A stretch of DNA of 64,000 bases from positions 30,906-94,905 of the forward strand of contig CANMWT010000011.1 of assembly GCA_947501635.1 (NCBI GenBank), in the 5' to 3' direction. The position numbers were made by a program, and so were the translations under genes. Below the pieces are notes generated by a model. The model did not search any database. It had not been told where the DNA came from and saw only the letters and a list, made by a program, of their open reading frames with translations. This DNA is from an uncultured Roseobacter sp. (GTDB lineage: Bacteria > Pseudomonadota > Alphaproteobacteria > Rhodobacterales > Rhodobacteraceae). Shown one piece after another: positions 43,381 to 52,243 of this stretch. Each line of letters starts with the position of its first letter. Position 1 is the first letter of the stretch.

Positions 43381-44100
43381 ATGGAAAAGAAAGATCCGTT
43401 TGCGACAACAATTCCTGCTCCGACGGCTGCAAGGCCTTTGCTGGGGTTGACCGTTTTAGTGATTGAAGACAGCCGCTTCGCCTGTGAGGCGATGCGGCTG
43501 CTCTGCCTGCGTAGCGGCGCACGGATAAGGCGGGCGGATTGCCTGCGTTCGGCGCGGCGGCATTTGCAGGTTTACAGACCTTCCGTCGTGATCGTCGACC
43601 TTGGCCTACCGGATGGATCAGGCTGCGATCTGATCGCGGAACTGACAACAACTGAACCTCGTGTTGAAGTGGTGCTGGGCACTTCCGGTGACCCCACCGG
43701 CGAAGCGGCAACCATTGCCGCAGGCGCGGACGGTTTTCTGGAAAAACCCGTCACGTCACTTGCGCTGTTTCAGCAAAAAATTCTCTCAAACCTCCCGTCA
43801 GAACGTCAACCCGCCGGATTGCGCGCCGTCGAGGACGAAGAAATTCTGCCCGACTTGATCGCGTTTCAGGATGACATGGCGCATATCGCCGACGTTCTCG
43901 AAGATACCGAAGATGAAAGCGCCCTCGATTACATCGCGCAGTTTATCGCGGGCGTCGCCCGTTCTGCTCAGGACAAAACGCTGGAGCAAGCGGCAGAGGC
44001 ACTGGCGCAGGCACGGACTTCGGGTGTGTCCGTACAGGCCGCCACAACCAAACTGAACAGCCTGGTCGCACAACGCCTGACAAAAAAGCTGGCGATCTAG
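43381..44100 (+). CDS. Single-domain response regulator with helical C-terminal extension
   Basis: The 239-aa product has a receiver domain (residues about 22-140) with acidic pocket VIEDSRF, phospho-acceptor Asp73 in IVDLGLPDG and Lys in FLEKPVT. The last about 100 residues are helical and carry no DNA-binding motif that I recognise, so output is probably by protein contact. No histidine kinase is adjacent. Function unknown. Confidence 0.85.
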   Translation: MEKKDPFATTIPAPTAARPLLGLTVLVIEDSRFACEAMRLLCLRSGARIRRADCLRSARRHLQVYRPSVVIVDLGLPDGSGCDLIAELTTTEPRVEVVLGTSGDPTGEAATIAAGADGFLEKPVTSLALFQQKILSNLPSERQPAGLRAVEDEEILPDLIAFQDDMAHIADVLEDTEDESALDYIAQFIAGVARSAQDKTLEQAAEALAQARTSGVSVQAATTKLNSLVAQRLTKKLAI

Positions 44101-44168
44101 GTCCGTTCCGCAAGAAGCGGATCAGCGGCAACACGAATACCTTGTGTCAACGCGCTCAGACTTTGCCG

Positions 44169-44828
44169 CTAGCAGCCCGCAATGAAATTGTCCTCCGAGA
44201 GCCAGTTGTCGAACGCTTCTTTGAGCGCGGGCCATTCCGCATCAATGGCCGCAAACCACGCGGTATCTCGGTTGCGGCCCTTGACTACGGCCGCTTGCCT
44301 GAACACACCCTCATAGCTCAAGCCAAGCCTTTGCGCCGCCTTACGCGACCCAAGGTTGAGCGCATTACACTTCCATTCATAGCGTCGGTACCCGGCCTCG
44401 AACGCCCATTTCATCATCAAGTACATGGCCTCGGTCGCGGCACGGGTGCGCTGTAAGGCGGGGCTGAAGTTGATATGGCCGACCTCGATCGAACCGCTTG
44501 GCGGGTTGATACGCAAAAAGCTCGCAACACCCTCACAACGCGATGTCTCAAGGTTTGTAATTGCATAGAATAGATGCGCGTCGTCCTGTACCGTTTTGCG
44601 CATCCAGTCCTTATAGGCCTCAAGCGTTTGGAATGGGCCATAAGGCATGTAATCCCAGACATGGTCCTGGCCCAGATACTGGTCAAAAAGATCAGCTGCA
44701 TGGGCTTCCGCGTCCAGTTTCGACAAGCGGGCAAAGGTGCCGGCCAGATCCGTGCCGTCCGGCCGGGGCGGCACCTGCCAGCCCGACACCAGCTCGCCAA
44801 AGCCTTGCAGGTCTTCCAAATCTGTCAT
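44169..44828 (-). CDS. GNAT-family N-acetyltransferase (RimJ/RimL-like)
   Basis: The 219-aa product has acyl-CoA-binding GNAT features (EVGHINFSPALQRTRAATEAMYLMM, then YRRYEWKCNALNLGSRKAAQRLG) as in the RimJ/RimL-like subfamily. Substrate unknown. The start is the ATG with AAAGGGAG upstream; a frame 20 codons longer lacks one. It follows aspS on the same strand after 75 bp. Confidence 0.87.
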   Translation of the reverse strand: MTDLEDLQGFGELVSGWQVPPRPDGTDLAGTFARLSKLDAEAHAADLFDQYLGQDHVWDYMPYGPFQTLEAYKDWMRKTVQDDAHLFYAITNLETSRCEGVASFLRINPPSGSIEVGHINFSPALQRTRAATEAMYLMMKWAFEAGYRRYEWKCNALNLGSRKAAQRLGLSYEGVFRQAAVVKGRNRDTAWFAAIDAEWPALKEAFDNWLSEDNFIAGC

Positions 44829-44903
44829 CACACTCCCTTTCAGCACAGGTCTGAATGCGACGCACACCGGATCAAACCCGCGTTTCATGGGGTTTTTCGG
44901 TGA

Positions 44904-46679
44904 TTAGTCCTGTGGGATCACGCGCAAACCCAACTCCATAAGTTGATCGCTCATCGGTTCGGAAGGGGCCGACATCATCAAGTCCTCGGCACGTTGGTTC
45001 ATCGGGAAGAGTATCACCTCCCGAATGTTTGTCTCTTCCGCCAATAGCATCACAATCCGATCGATACCCGCAGCACATCCCCCATGCGGTGGCGCGCCAT
45101 ATTGAAACGCGTTCACCATACCACCGAACCTCTTGCGCACCTCATCCTCGCCATATCCGGCGATTTCAAAGGCTTTGAACATGATCTCCGGCTTGTGGTT
45201 CCGTATCGCGCCCGACACAAGCTCATATCCGTTGCACGCAAGATCATATTGATAGCCAAGTACTTCGAGCGGATCGCCATCCAACGCCGCCATACCGCCC
45301 TGCGGCATGGAAAAGGGGTTATGCTCGAAGTCGACCTTGCCGGTTTCGGGGTCCTTTTCGTAGATCGGGAAGTCAACGATCCACGCAAAGGCGAAACGGT
45401 TCTCTTCGGTAAGGCCCAGTTCCGAACCGATCACATTGCGTGCCTTGCCGGCCACGGCTTCAAAGGTTTTGGGTTTGCCACCCAGAAAGAACGCCGCATC
45501 ACCCACACCCAGACCCAGTTGCTGACGAATAGCTTCTGTCCGCTCCGGCCCGATATTCTTGGCCAAAGGCCCAGCGGCCTCCATACCCTCTCCCTGATCG
45601 CGCCAGAAGATATATCCCATGCCCGGCAGACCTTCTTTCTGGGCAAAAGCATTCATTCGGTCACAGAATTTACGGCTTCCCCCCTTCGGCGCGGGAATGG
45701 CCCTGATCTCGGTCCCTTCCTGCTCGAGCAGCTTTGCAAAAATCGCAAAACCCGAACCGGCGAAATGCTCAGAGACAACCTGCATCTTGATCGGGTTCCG
45801 CAGATCGGGCTTGTCGGTTCCGTACCAAAGCGCGGCGTCTTTATAGGAAATCTGCGGCCAGTCCTGATCCACCGGCTTGCCGCCACCGAATTCTTCGAAA
45901 ACGCCTGTCAGAACAGGTTGAATCGTGTCGAAAACGTCCTGCTGGGACACAAAACTCATTTCCATGTCCAACTGGTAGAAGTCTGTTGGCGAACGGTCCG
46001 CGCGCGGGTCTTCGTCACGGAAACAGGGTGCTATCTGGAAGTACTTGTCAAAACCCGAGACCATCAAAAGCTGTTTGAACTGCTGAGGCGCCTGCGGCAA
46101 AGCATAGAACTTACCCGGGTGCAGCCGTGACGGGACAAGGAAATCGCGCGCGCCTTCGGGGCTGGAGGCCGTGATGATCGGGGTCTGGAATTCACGAAAT
46201 CCCTTATCCCACATGCGTTTTCGGATTGAGCTCACAACGTCCGAGCGCAAGGTCATATTCTGCTGCATCTTTTCCCGACGCAAATCAAGGTACCGATAAC
46301 GCAAGCGGGTTTCCTCGGGATATTCCTGATCCCCGAAGACCTGCAAAGGCAGTTCAGCCGCAGACCCGAGCACTTCCAGATCACGTACAAATACTTCGAT
46401 CTCACCGGTAGGTATCTTTGGGTTCACCAGCGCTGCATCCCGCGCTTTAACGTTGCCATCAATCCGAATACACCATTCCGCGCGCAGCTTTTCGACCTCG
46501 GAAAAGACAGGGCTGTCGGGGTCGCACAAGACTTGGGTCATCCCGTAGTGGTCGCGCAAATCAATGAACAAGACCCCGCCATGGTCACGAATCCGGTGAA
46601 CCCAGCCGGACAACCGGACAGTTTGGCCCACGTTCTCCGCGTTCAGGTCTGCGCAAGAATGGCTACGGTAGGCATGCAT
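44904..46679 (-). CDS. aspS: Aspartyl-tRNA synthetase
   Basis: The 591-aa class II synthetase has an OB-fold anticodon domain at the N-terminus ([26 protein letters not shown] in pieces), motif 2 ([19 protein letters not shown]) and motif 3 ([14 protein letters not shown]). The long bacterial GAD insert is present. Both non-discriminating and discriminating AspRS exist in alphaproteobacteria and are not separated here. A clear sigma-70 promoter lies about 37 bp upstream of the ATG. Confidence 0.97.
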   Translation of the reverse strand: MHAYRSHSCADLNAENVGQTVRLSGWVHRIRDHGGVLFIDLRDHYGMTQVLCDPDSPVFSEVEKLRAEWCIRIDGNVKARDAALVNPKIPTGEIEVFVRDLEVLGSAAELPLQVFGDQEYPEETRLRYRYLDLRREKMQQNMTLRSDVVSSIRKRMWDKGFREFQTPIITASSPEGARDFLVPSRLHPGKFYALPQAPQQFKQLLMVSGFDKYFQIAPCFRDEDPRADRSPTDFYQLDMEMSFVSQQDVFDTIQPVLTGVFEEFGGGKPVDQDWPQISYKDAALWYGTDKPDLRNPIKMQVVSEHFAGSGFAIFAKLLEQEGTEIRAIPAPKGGSRKFCDRMNAFAQKEGLPGMGYIFWRDQGEGMEAAGPLAKNIGPERTEAIRQQLGLGVGDAAFFLGGKPKTFEAVAGKARNVIGSELGLTEENRFAFAWIVDFPIYEKDPETGKVDFEHNPFSMPQGGMAALDGDPLEVLGYQYDLACNGYELVSGAIRNHKPEIMFKAFEIAGYGEDEVRKRFGGMVNAFQYGAPPHGGCAAGIDRIVMLLAEETNIREVILFPMNQRAEDLMMSAPSEPMSDQLMELGLRVIPQD

Positions 46680-46715
46680 GAGGATATCCCTTTGGGCTCA
46701 AGAAAATTCTGGCCA

Positions 46716-46744
46716 GATACACAGTCTGCGCGAAGGGAAGTCAA
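46716..46744 (-). promoter_or_regulatory. Sigma-70 promoter of aspS
   Basis: On the minus strand TTGACT, a 17-bp spacer and TGTATC form a promoter close to the roseobacter consensus. The -10 end lies 37 bp before the aspS ATG. Confidence 0.7.
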
Positions 46745-46921
46745 GGTATTCCTAGCTGGAAAGCTGCCTAATGCAGCTTGCGCTTTCAAATTTCCGTGCG
46801 GACCCTTGAACCGCTGGTTAACTGCCGTGGTTTTGTCCCACCCCTGCGTGCCGATCATTGAAACCCGCATGCCACAGCCACGGCGGTAAACACGCAATTG
46901 CCAATTTGGCAGGTCAAAAAC

Positions 46922-46943
46922 AAAAAAGCCGCCCGAAGGCGGC
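46922..46943 (-). terminator. Strong minus-strand rho-independent terminator upstream of aspS
   Basis: On the minus strand GCCGCC-TTCG-GGCGGC is followed by TTTTTTG. It ends a transcript coming from the right, yet no intact minus-strand gene lies there; a 17-nt tRNA-like 3' end is its only upstream partner. Confidence 0.85.
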
Positions 46944-46957
46944 CTGTTTTGCAATAT

Positions 46958-46974
46958 TGGTTGCGGGAGGGGGA
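46958..46974 (-). other. tRNA 3'-end fragment, possible attachment site
   Basis: On the minus strand the 17 nt TCCCCCTCCCGCAACCA look like the last bases of a tRNA: T-stem end, acceptor strand TCCCGC, unpaired A, and encoded CCA, with the terminator 14 bp further on. No complementary 5' acceptor or anticodon arm is present in the next 80 bases. Such displaced 3' ends are left where an integrase has inserted an element into a tRNA gene. Confidence 0.5.
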
Positions 46975-46980
46975 AGTGGA

Positions 46981-47005
46981 CAAGCTCGTACCAACCACGA
47001 GCTTG
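46981..47005. repeat. 9-bp inverted repeat next to the tRNA-like fragment
   Basis: CAAGCTCGT and ACGAGCTTG are perfect arms around a 7-nt loop, just inside the proposed island boundary. It could be a recombinase or excisionase arm site, or a simple hairpin; sequence alone does not decide. Confidence 0.35.
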
Positions 47006-47019
47006 CTACATCAGTCTAA

Positions 47020-47400
47020 GCGTACGTAGCCGTACAGGGGATAACGCTTGAGATTTTGCCTAAGATGGAAGGCAACGAGAAATCCGTTCGCGCTGCTCTG
47101 ATCCGCATGCTTGCAGTTGCGTACGGTATTCGCGTCTCCGAGGGTGAACTATCCGCATTAGACACGCAAAGGCAGGATTTTCTTGAACTTCTGATCCGTT
47201 TGTTTTGTGAGCGCCTTTTGGCTGAAAGCCAAAGCCTCAGGAGATGGCGCGGTCGGTATCGTCGGAACTTGGGCTTGTTTTCTTGTCGAGCATTACCTTC
47301 GAGGTTGCAGCGCCCATGCAACCTGTTTCGACATCCCGTTGGGAACGTGACGCTATGTCCAAAATGTGAATTCGATCAATTCAGATTGGCATACGGGTGA
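47020..47400 (+). pseudogene. Truncated McrC-like restriction component
   Basis: An open frame of 126 codons reads VQGITLEILPKMEG, then IRMLAVAYGI, then FLELLIRLFCERLL, and ends near CEFDQFRLAYG. These are in the right order for the N-terminal/middle part of McrC, the regulatory subunit of 5-methylcytosine-specific McrBC restriction, including the ILPK and L-x-R-L-F segments. The first about 50 residues, the catalytic C-terminal half and any mcrB are missing. The frame has no good start and runs into the 3' end of the convergent DUF3299 gene. It is read as a remnant of a defence locus; the identification is from remembered family pattern and needs a search. Confidence 0.55.
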
Positions 47401-48119
47401 TCCAAATCAGAGGCCCACAACGGATCGCGCGGAACGCTCGGAGCACTTGTGAAGCGTGGCGCTGCCATCGGCGTAACACTCAACGTATCCAGTCGCCACA
47501 GACTAAGCATCCGGACCTTGCCATCCAACAAATGAATGGTTTCATCGTTGTTTTCGGTTCGCAGCGTCCCGGACAAGCGGACCGGCATATACATGGTCTC
47601 CTTCATCACAGCAGAATCGTAATGGACCCGAACCAATTCATTGGGCGGGGGCGCTGGTATGTGGCTGCACATGCCAACGACAGGCACGAGGTACCCGATG
47701 GCTCGTCCGTCCGCGCTGGACTCGGTCGGGATTAGATAGCCTGCGATTTCCACCTCGGCGCCTTCCAGGACAGGGTTTGTCGCGATCAGCGCGCGCCTGC
47801 GCTTTTCGGCAACCTTCCAGCGCTGGGTCAGTAGTTCATCGATGTCGAAGCCGCTCTTCGTTAGCGACTGGCGCGCGACGTCACGGCGCGCTTCAAGGCG
47901 CTGCCGGACCTCCGGGGACAGGTCGGCCTCAAGCCGCGCGTCGATCCGGACGACCGTCCTGAGGTCGTTCAACCGCTCCGGCCCCATCTCCAGGTACGGG
48001 TCGACGAAGGCGCGGGCCGCAGGGTCCGCCAGATCATAAAAACCAATCTTGGCCGGCTCTGCGGCAAGCCCAGCCATTCCCACAGAAATGGCCATGACAG
48101 TTACGAGGATCAGACGCAT
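47376..48119 (-). CDS. DUF3299 family periplasmic protein
   Basis: The 247-aa product has a Sec signal peptide (about residues 1-20, ending GLAAE) and the DUF3299 core (EVEIAGYLIP, then PVVGMCSHIPAPPPNELV). Members often lie with lipoprotein-release or metal-handling genes, but their biochemical role is unknown. It lies 22 bp after the amidohydrolase gene and likely shares its transcript. The 3' end overlaps the mcrC-like remnant by 25 bp. Confidence 0.85.
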   Translation of the reverse strand: MRLILVTVMAISVGMAGLAAEPAKIGFYDLADPAARAFVDPYLEMGPERLNDLRTVVRIDARLEADLSPEVRQRLEARRDVARQSLTKSGFDIDELLTQRWKVAEKRRRALIATNPVLEGAEVEIAGYLIPTESSADGRAIGYLVPVVGMCSHIPAPPPNELVRVHYDSAVMKETMYMPVRLSGTLRTENNDETIHLLDGKVRMLSLWRLDTLSVTPMAAPRFTSAPSVPRDPLWASDLDHPYANLN

Positions 48120-48141
48120 GCTTTGACTTCCCCGTGTTGGT

Positions 48142-49770
48142 TCAATTTCCGCCCTGGGGTGGCAGGCCGGGGGCGACGTCGGGCATACCGGTGGAAAACT
48201 CGAGGTTCCAAGCCTCTTCGGTTACCGGCTCGAAGCGCGGCACAGCCTGCGGTTCGAAGCGGATCGGCTGGCCCGGAAAGACGCCGAGCAACTCATCGTC
48301 CCGCACCGTGACGGTACCGTTGACCACAACCGCCTTGAACCCGGTGGACGGCACCAGCCCCTCGGCATAGGTCGAATTGTCTGTCACGGTCTCAGGATCA
48401 AACACGACGATATCGGCGACCATGCCTTCCTGCATCCGGCCACGCTCCTGCATTGCGTTCAGCCCGGTTTCGCCGAGGTGCTTGGCGGCGTTGTAGCTGA
48501 GGATCGACATGATCTGCATCAGCGGGATGTCGTTCTCGCGGGCGAGCCTAATCGCCTTGGCACGCGCGCCCGAAGTGCGCGGATGGGTGTTGCCAATCTG
48601 GTCGGCCGGCGTGTCCCAAGGGCCGAAAATCGGTGTTCCGGCCATTGCGTCGCTTGCCATCGTCGTGCCGCGCAGCGTCAACCAGCGCGCCGAGTCCTCC
48701 TCGGGCATCTTGAAGAGGATGATTTCGCGGGTTGGGTCGTCCTTCAGGGCCTGTTCGAAAGATGCCGTCGTGTAGAAGTCACCGGTGATGGGGTCCTGGA
48801 CCGTGTCCTCGTATTTGTGACCCAGCCTGTCTACCCAGTTTTCAGGCTGCATGAAGCCGGCGTTCAACGTTGTTGCCCCTGCGGAGTAAGGATAGATCTC
48901 GCCCCAGACGTTATGACCCTGTTCGGAAAGCCGTGTCAGCAACTCATGCGTCAGACGCCAGCCGGGATTGTTAAAGTGCAGGATCGAAACTGGTGCGCCA
49001 AGCGCCAGACCGTTGGTCAAGGCCTCCTGCGCGCCGATATTCTCGTGGGTCGCATCGTCCGGGGTGAAGCGCGTGTGCACGCCTGTGTGTCGGCCGTAGC
49101 GGGCGGCGACCTTCTGCACCTCGAAAAGCTCGCGCGAGGTGACACCGTTGCGCATGTAGCCCAGCGTGCTGCCGATCCCGACCGCGCCGTCCTGAAGCCC
49201 CTTGTCAAGGATACGCAGGATCTCGTTCCCAGTGTCGTAATCTGCCTTGGTCTCACTCCAGCCCGACTGTTTGCGGGTTTCGAGAACGGCAACCGGGCCG
49301 CGCAGCAGGTTGTCTCCGCTGGCCCCGTCGATGGCGATGGCACGCGCGATCTCATGGCTTGCTGCACATCCGTAGTTGGACTGGGTGACGCCTTCGCGCG
49401 CTGCGTACCATTCGGGTATGAGGGTCGCGGCACAGCCCATCTCGAGGTCCATGGATGTGGTCAGCCCGTCGTGCAGCCCGAACCTGTAGCCGAGCGGTGC
49501 CTGCCAGTGAAAATGGGTGTCGATGAAGCCGGGGGCGACTACGTGGCCCGTGGCGTCAATCGACTCGACACCAGACAACTCTTCTTTTGAGATTTCGACG
49601 ATCCGCCCGTCTTTGATTGCCACGTTTGCAATGCTGTCATAAAGTGTCTCGGGATCCATAACCCGGCCATTACTGATGACGAGATCATAGTCCTGCGCTG
49701 AGGCTCCAGTTGCCGCAAGAAGGGTTGCCGACAGGCACGCCGCAATCGCGAAAGTAGATTTGAACTTCAT
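48142..49770 (-). CDS. Secreted amidohydrolase, N-acyl-D-amino-acid deacylase-like
   Basis: The 542-aa product has a signal peptide (about residues 1-25, ending GASAQ) and the D-aminoacylase form of the amidohydrolase barrel: DLVISNGRVMDPE, metal site GFIDTHFHWQ (HxH), a Cys in LEMGCAA at the metal-bridging position and later His ligands. Cytoplasmic relatives cleave N-acyl-D-amino acids or dipeptides; export to the periplasm is less usual. Substrate not determined. GGGAGGA precedes the chosen ATG. It heads a two-gene unit with DUF3299. Confidence 0.82.
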   Translation of the reverse strand: MKFKSTFAIAACLSATLLAATGASAQDYDLVISNGRVMDPETLYDSIANVAIKDGRIVEISKEELSGVESIDATGHVVAPGFIDTHFHWQAPLGYRFGLHDGLTTSMDLEMGCAATLIPEWYAAREGVTQSNYGCAASHEIARAIAIDGASGDNLLRGPVAVLETRKQSGWSETKADYDTGNEILRILDKGLQDGAVGIGSTLGYMRNGVTSRELFEVQKVAARYGRHTGVHTRFTPDDATHENIGAQEALTNGLALGAPVSILHFNNPGWRLTHELLTRLSEQGHNVWGEIYPYSAGATTLNAGFMQPENWVDRLGHKYEDTVQDPITGDFYTTASFEQALKDDPTREIILFKMPEEDSARWLTLRGTTMASDAMAGTPIFGPWDTPADQIGNTHPRTSGARAKAIRLARENDIPLMQIMSILSYNAAKHLGETGLNAMQERGRMQEGMVADIVVFDPETVTDNSTYAEGLVPSTGFKAVVVNGTVTVRDDELLGVFPGQPIRFEPQAVPRFEPVTEEAWNLEFSTGMPDVAPGLPPQGGN

Positions 49771-50086
49771 TAACCGTCCTCCCTGTTGTGATGTCCGGTT
49801 TCGCACCCGACATATCCCAAATGGAAATGTTCGATCCGTTGACCGTTCTTTCCTGAATGACCCTCGTCATGCGTTTCGTAGCGCGCAAAAGCACGTGTTT
49901 ACCGACCGATCTTGCGTTTCCCAGATGGACTCAGCAAATACACTTAGGGCCAATTCTTCTCGCACTGAGACTCATTCTTCCCAAACCGCTTGAGGCGTCA
50001 AGATATCTCTTATGCAAATGACGTGACTTGAAAATTGCATACATGACCGCTTCCTTGACCAAATGCCCGTGAAGCCAGCCGAGGTC

Positions 50087-50150
50087 GTTTAGATTGCACG
50101 GGGTTAGATGCACTTTCGCACGAGATGTGGCGCCGCTAGGCTTTCATAAA
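50087..50150. repeat. Dispersed imperfect repeat, copy 1
   Basis: Shares GTCGTTYAGATTGCAC, GTAGATG-type, ACTTTCGCACGA and GCCGCTAGGCTTT blocks, in the same order and spacing, with 61019-61083. It is an imperfect direct repeat of about 65 bp, 11 kb apart, bracketing most of the accessory genes. Confidence 0.65.
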
Positions 50151-50371
50151 TGGAAGCAAAGTCCGCAAGTGAGACATACCTGCCGGGTGCAGCGAATGTC
50201 CGGATTGGATTTCGGCCGATTTGCGTGATTTGAACGTCTGCTTTTCGGTAAACCCTGCTGCGCCGGCGCGAGCAATCCGATGACACCGTCGAGCAATCAA
50301 AGTGATTTTCGCTGCGCCAGCATCAGGCGGCTCCGTCCCGCAACTCGGAAGTAGACCGCTTTTCCGGTAGC

Positions 50372-50398
50372 GTCCGCTATTGGAGTAAGCAGACGTTC
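50372..50398. repeat. Short intergenic repeat family, first copies
   Basis: The motif AGC[AG]GAC[AG]TTC recurs in the non-coding parts of this region: 50388-50398, 50573-50583 (last base T), 51333-51343, 52100-52110, 61271-61281 (minus strand) and 61351-61361 (one change). The part at 50372-50394 matches 61275-61297 at 18 of 23 positions. Confidence 0.55.
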
Positions 50399-50757
50399 AG
50401 AACCAGAACATCGAAATTGCAGACGTGTACGGCTGCTTCACGCGACAAAGCCGTCATTTGCTAAAAGTGCTTGGATGACGGCTCAGAGCCCAGAGCAGCC
50501 GAATTGAAATTGTAGCTTTTACTCATGCAGCAAACTGACTGTCTAAGCTACGTGCTGCATCGCAGCCTTAAAAGCAGACGTTTGTCATGACCGCAGCGAA
50601 GTTTGTTCAGCTTACGAGCGCTCTGCGGACGTAGCCGCTGCTTGACTGAGGAAAAGTGAATTACACCCCGACGAGGGGAGTGAAAGATATCTAAAAACGT
50701 GCGTCTTCAATCAGTTGAATGTTGACACCGTGAGCAATTTTGAATTCTTTGAAAACC

Positions 50758-51246
50758 ATGAAGTTATTGGCTTATTCTGTGACGCTCGCGCTGAGCGCTT
50801 CAACTGCGCTCGCAGCTGACCTGATCGTCGGGCTGGGGCAAGACGACGTGTTCGATCAAACCGATACGCAGGCCGCTGCTCTCGTAGTCGAATACCACGC
50901 CGATCCGTTCTGGTCTGGGCAACGTGCCGCATACGGGCTTGCAGTTGCCGGACAAGTGGATGGCGATGGCGATCTCTTCCTTGGGATTGGTGTCGCTGCA
51001 AAATGGGGTTTGGGAAGCGGTGCTTGGTACGTAGAAGCCAGCTATATGCCGGGCTATTATGATAAAGGCAGCGGAGGCAGCCCTTTGGGCGGTAATCTGC
51101 AATTCCGTACACTTCTGGGGCTTGGATACGAGTTATCCGAGAATAGGAGTATCTCTATTGCAGTCGACCACAAGTCGAACGGCGGCATCGAAGATCAAAA
51201 CCCCGGCGGTGAAACACTCGCGATTCGATACAGGGTCGAGTACTGA
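50758..51246 (+). CDS. PagL-type lipid A 3-O-deacylase (acyloxyacyl hydrolase)
   Basis: The 162-aa product has a signal peptide (about residues 1-20, ending ALAAD) and an eight-stranded outer-membrane beta-barrel pattern. The catalytic triad of PagL is visible with exact spacing: His138 and Ser140 in HKSNGG, Glu152 in PGGE (PagL of Pseudomonas: His126, Ser128, Glu140). It would remove an ester-linked acyl chain from lipid A in the outer membrane. No good ribosome site precedes the ATG; a TTG 6 codons upstream is an alternative start. It stands alone, with AT-richer surroundings. Confidence 0.82.
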   Translation: MKLLAYSVTLALSASTALAADLIVGLGQDDVFDQTDTQAAALVVEYHADPFWSGQRAAYGLAVAGQVDGDGDLFLGIGVAAKWGLGSGAWYVEASYMPGYYDKGSGGSPLGGNLQFRTLLGLGYELSENRSISIAVDHKSNGGIEDQNPGGETLAIRYRVEY

Positions 51247-51594
51247 GCAATCTCTAGTTGATCTGCAGTCTTGTGTCAGTGTGCCTTTTGTATAATGGCA
51301 TTGATCCGTCGGTGTGGTTCCTATTTCCGCACAGCAGACATTCAATTGATGCCTTGCTTTTGCCTTCCCGCGAGCGGGTGTTTCGTCCGCAACTCTGTCG
51401 TAGCCGGAATTGTGGTGAGCGTCTGCTATCGTGCGAAGCGGCCACACGAGGCCGAAAGTACGCATTCTTCGTGCCAATCATATGAATGTGAGTCCGTCGT
51501 GCAACGTTCTCTGAAAAGCCAAAAACCTGCTCATTGGCACATGTGCAAAATGTCCGTATAGATTCAGAAAAAGTAATCGAGTAGGTCAGACACT
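51247..51594. other. Non-coding gap with one repeat copy
   Basis: No supported gene. One copy of the short AGCAGACATTC repeat lies at 51333. Short frames on both strands have no ribosome site. Confidence 0.5.
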
Positions 51595-51750
51595 ATGAGC
51601 ATCAACCCAAATCCAGAAAACAGGTCACTGTTCCGTTTGGAGAACGCGTTAATCTTTGCTGTATATTTGGTTGCAGTAATGGTTCTAACAACTGCGGCAG
51701 AAACCATTGTGGCTCATTCAATGTCGCCCACCAATATTTTGCCTTTCTAG
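51595..51750 (+). CDS. Small single-pass membrane protein (51 aa)
   Basis: Begins MSINPNPENRSLFRLENA and continues with one clear transmembrane segment (about residues 18-40, rich in Val, Leu, Ala). A TAGGTCAG sequence precedes the ATG. It is not recognised as a known family. Size, charge before the hydrophobic segment and clean start support a real small protein. Confidence 0.5.
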   Translation: MSINPNPENRSLFRLENALIFAVYLVAVMVLTTAAETIVAHSMSPTNILPF

Positions 51751-51820
51751 CCTCTGAACCGTGCCAGTTTTTCAGATACGCTCTGGTAGGCAACATTGTA
51801 TTAGGGATATGAGGCACGTA

Positions 51821-52081
51821 ATGCAGCACTTCTGCTCTATTTCATTGATTATTCTAATGGCTGGGTGCGCATTACATGACCCAAATGATGATGCTGGTCG
51901 GTTGAGCCGAGAATTTGATAAAGGCGAAAAATTAATGATTGCTTGCCAAGAAAATGCTCGCAAATGCCCGAAATACAATGAGTTCAAGCAAGAGTGGGAA
52001 CGGGAAATGATGCATTACATCACCTTTGAAGCTGCGCTTGCAAATCATAAAGCCAGAGTGGCCCGTGGATATGACGTATAG
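51821..52081 (+). CDS. Small putative lipoprotein (86 aa)
   Basis: The 86-aa product has a lipoprotein signal ending in the lipobox MAGC (Cys at about residue 16), then a charged, helical body with two further Cys. GAGG lies six bases before the ATG at 51821; an ATG 12 bases earlier lacks good spacing. Family not recognised. It lies about 70 bp after the small membrane protein on the same strand and may be co-expressed. Confidence 0.6.
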   Translation: MQHFCSISLIILMAGCALHDPNDDAGRLSREFDKGEKLMIACQENARKCPKYNEFKQEWEREMMHYITFEAALANHKARVARGYDV

Positions 52082-52243
52082 CCGTGATGCAACCGTAAAA
52101 GCGGACGTTCATTTAAAACTCAGCGATTATTCCTACACCTATATCTGCGTTGCGAAAAATTCGCTGGATTGATTTCCACACCTATTGACGGACATTGCGA
52201 CTGTCCTCGCGGCGTCTGTTTCGAACTTGTCGGCTAAAAAACC

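Larger units (their letters stand above)
49771..50757. other. Long non-coding stretch with repeat remnants
   Basis: Nearly 1 kb without a convincing gene. It holds several copies of an AGCRGACRTTC-type short repeat (at 50388 and 50573), a 23-nt inverted motif at 50372-50394, and a segment (50087-50150) that recurs near 61.0 kb. Two short minus-strand frames here lack ribosome sites and family features. It may contain promoters for both flanking genes, but none was recognised. Confidence 0.6.

Noticed and set aside
46958..47035. Complete tRNA gene on the minus strand upstream of aspS
   Set aside because: Only the 3' 17 nt fit. No T-loop, anticodon arm or matching 5' acceptor strand was found, so it is reported as a fragment.
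47016..47321. Minus-strand frame of 101 codons opposite the McrC-like remnant
   Set aside because: Basic, Ser/Arg-rich shadow without ribosome site; the plus strand carries the family pattern.
50104..50286. Minus-strand 60-codon frame in the long gap after the deacylase gene
   Set aside because: Lies across the dispersed 65-bp repeat, has no ribosome site and no family features.
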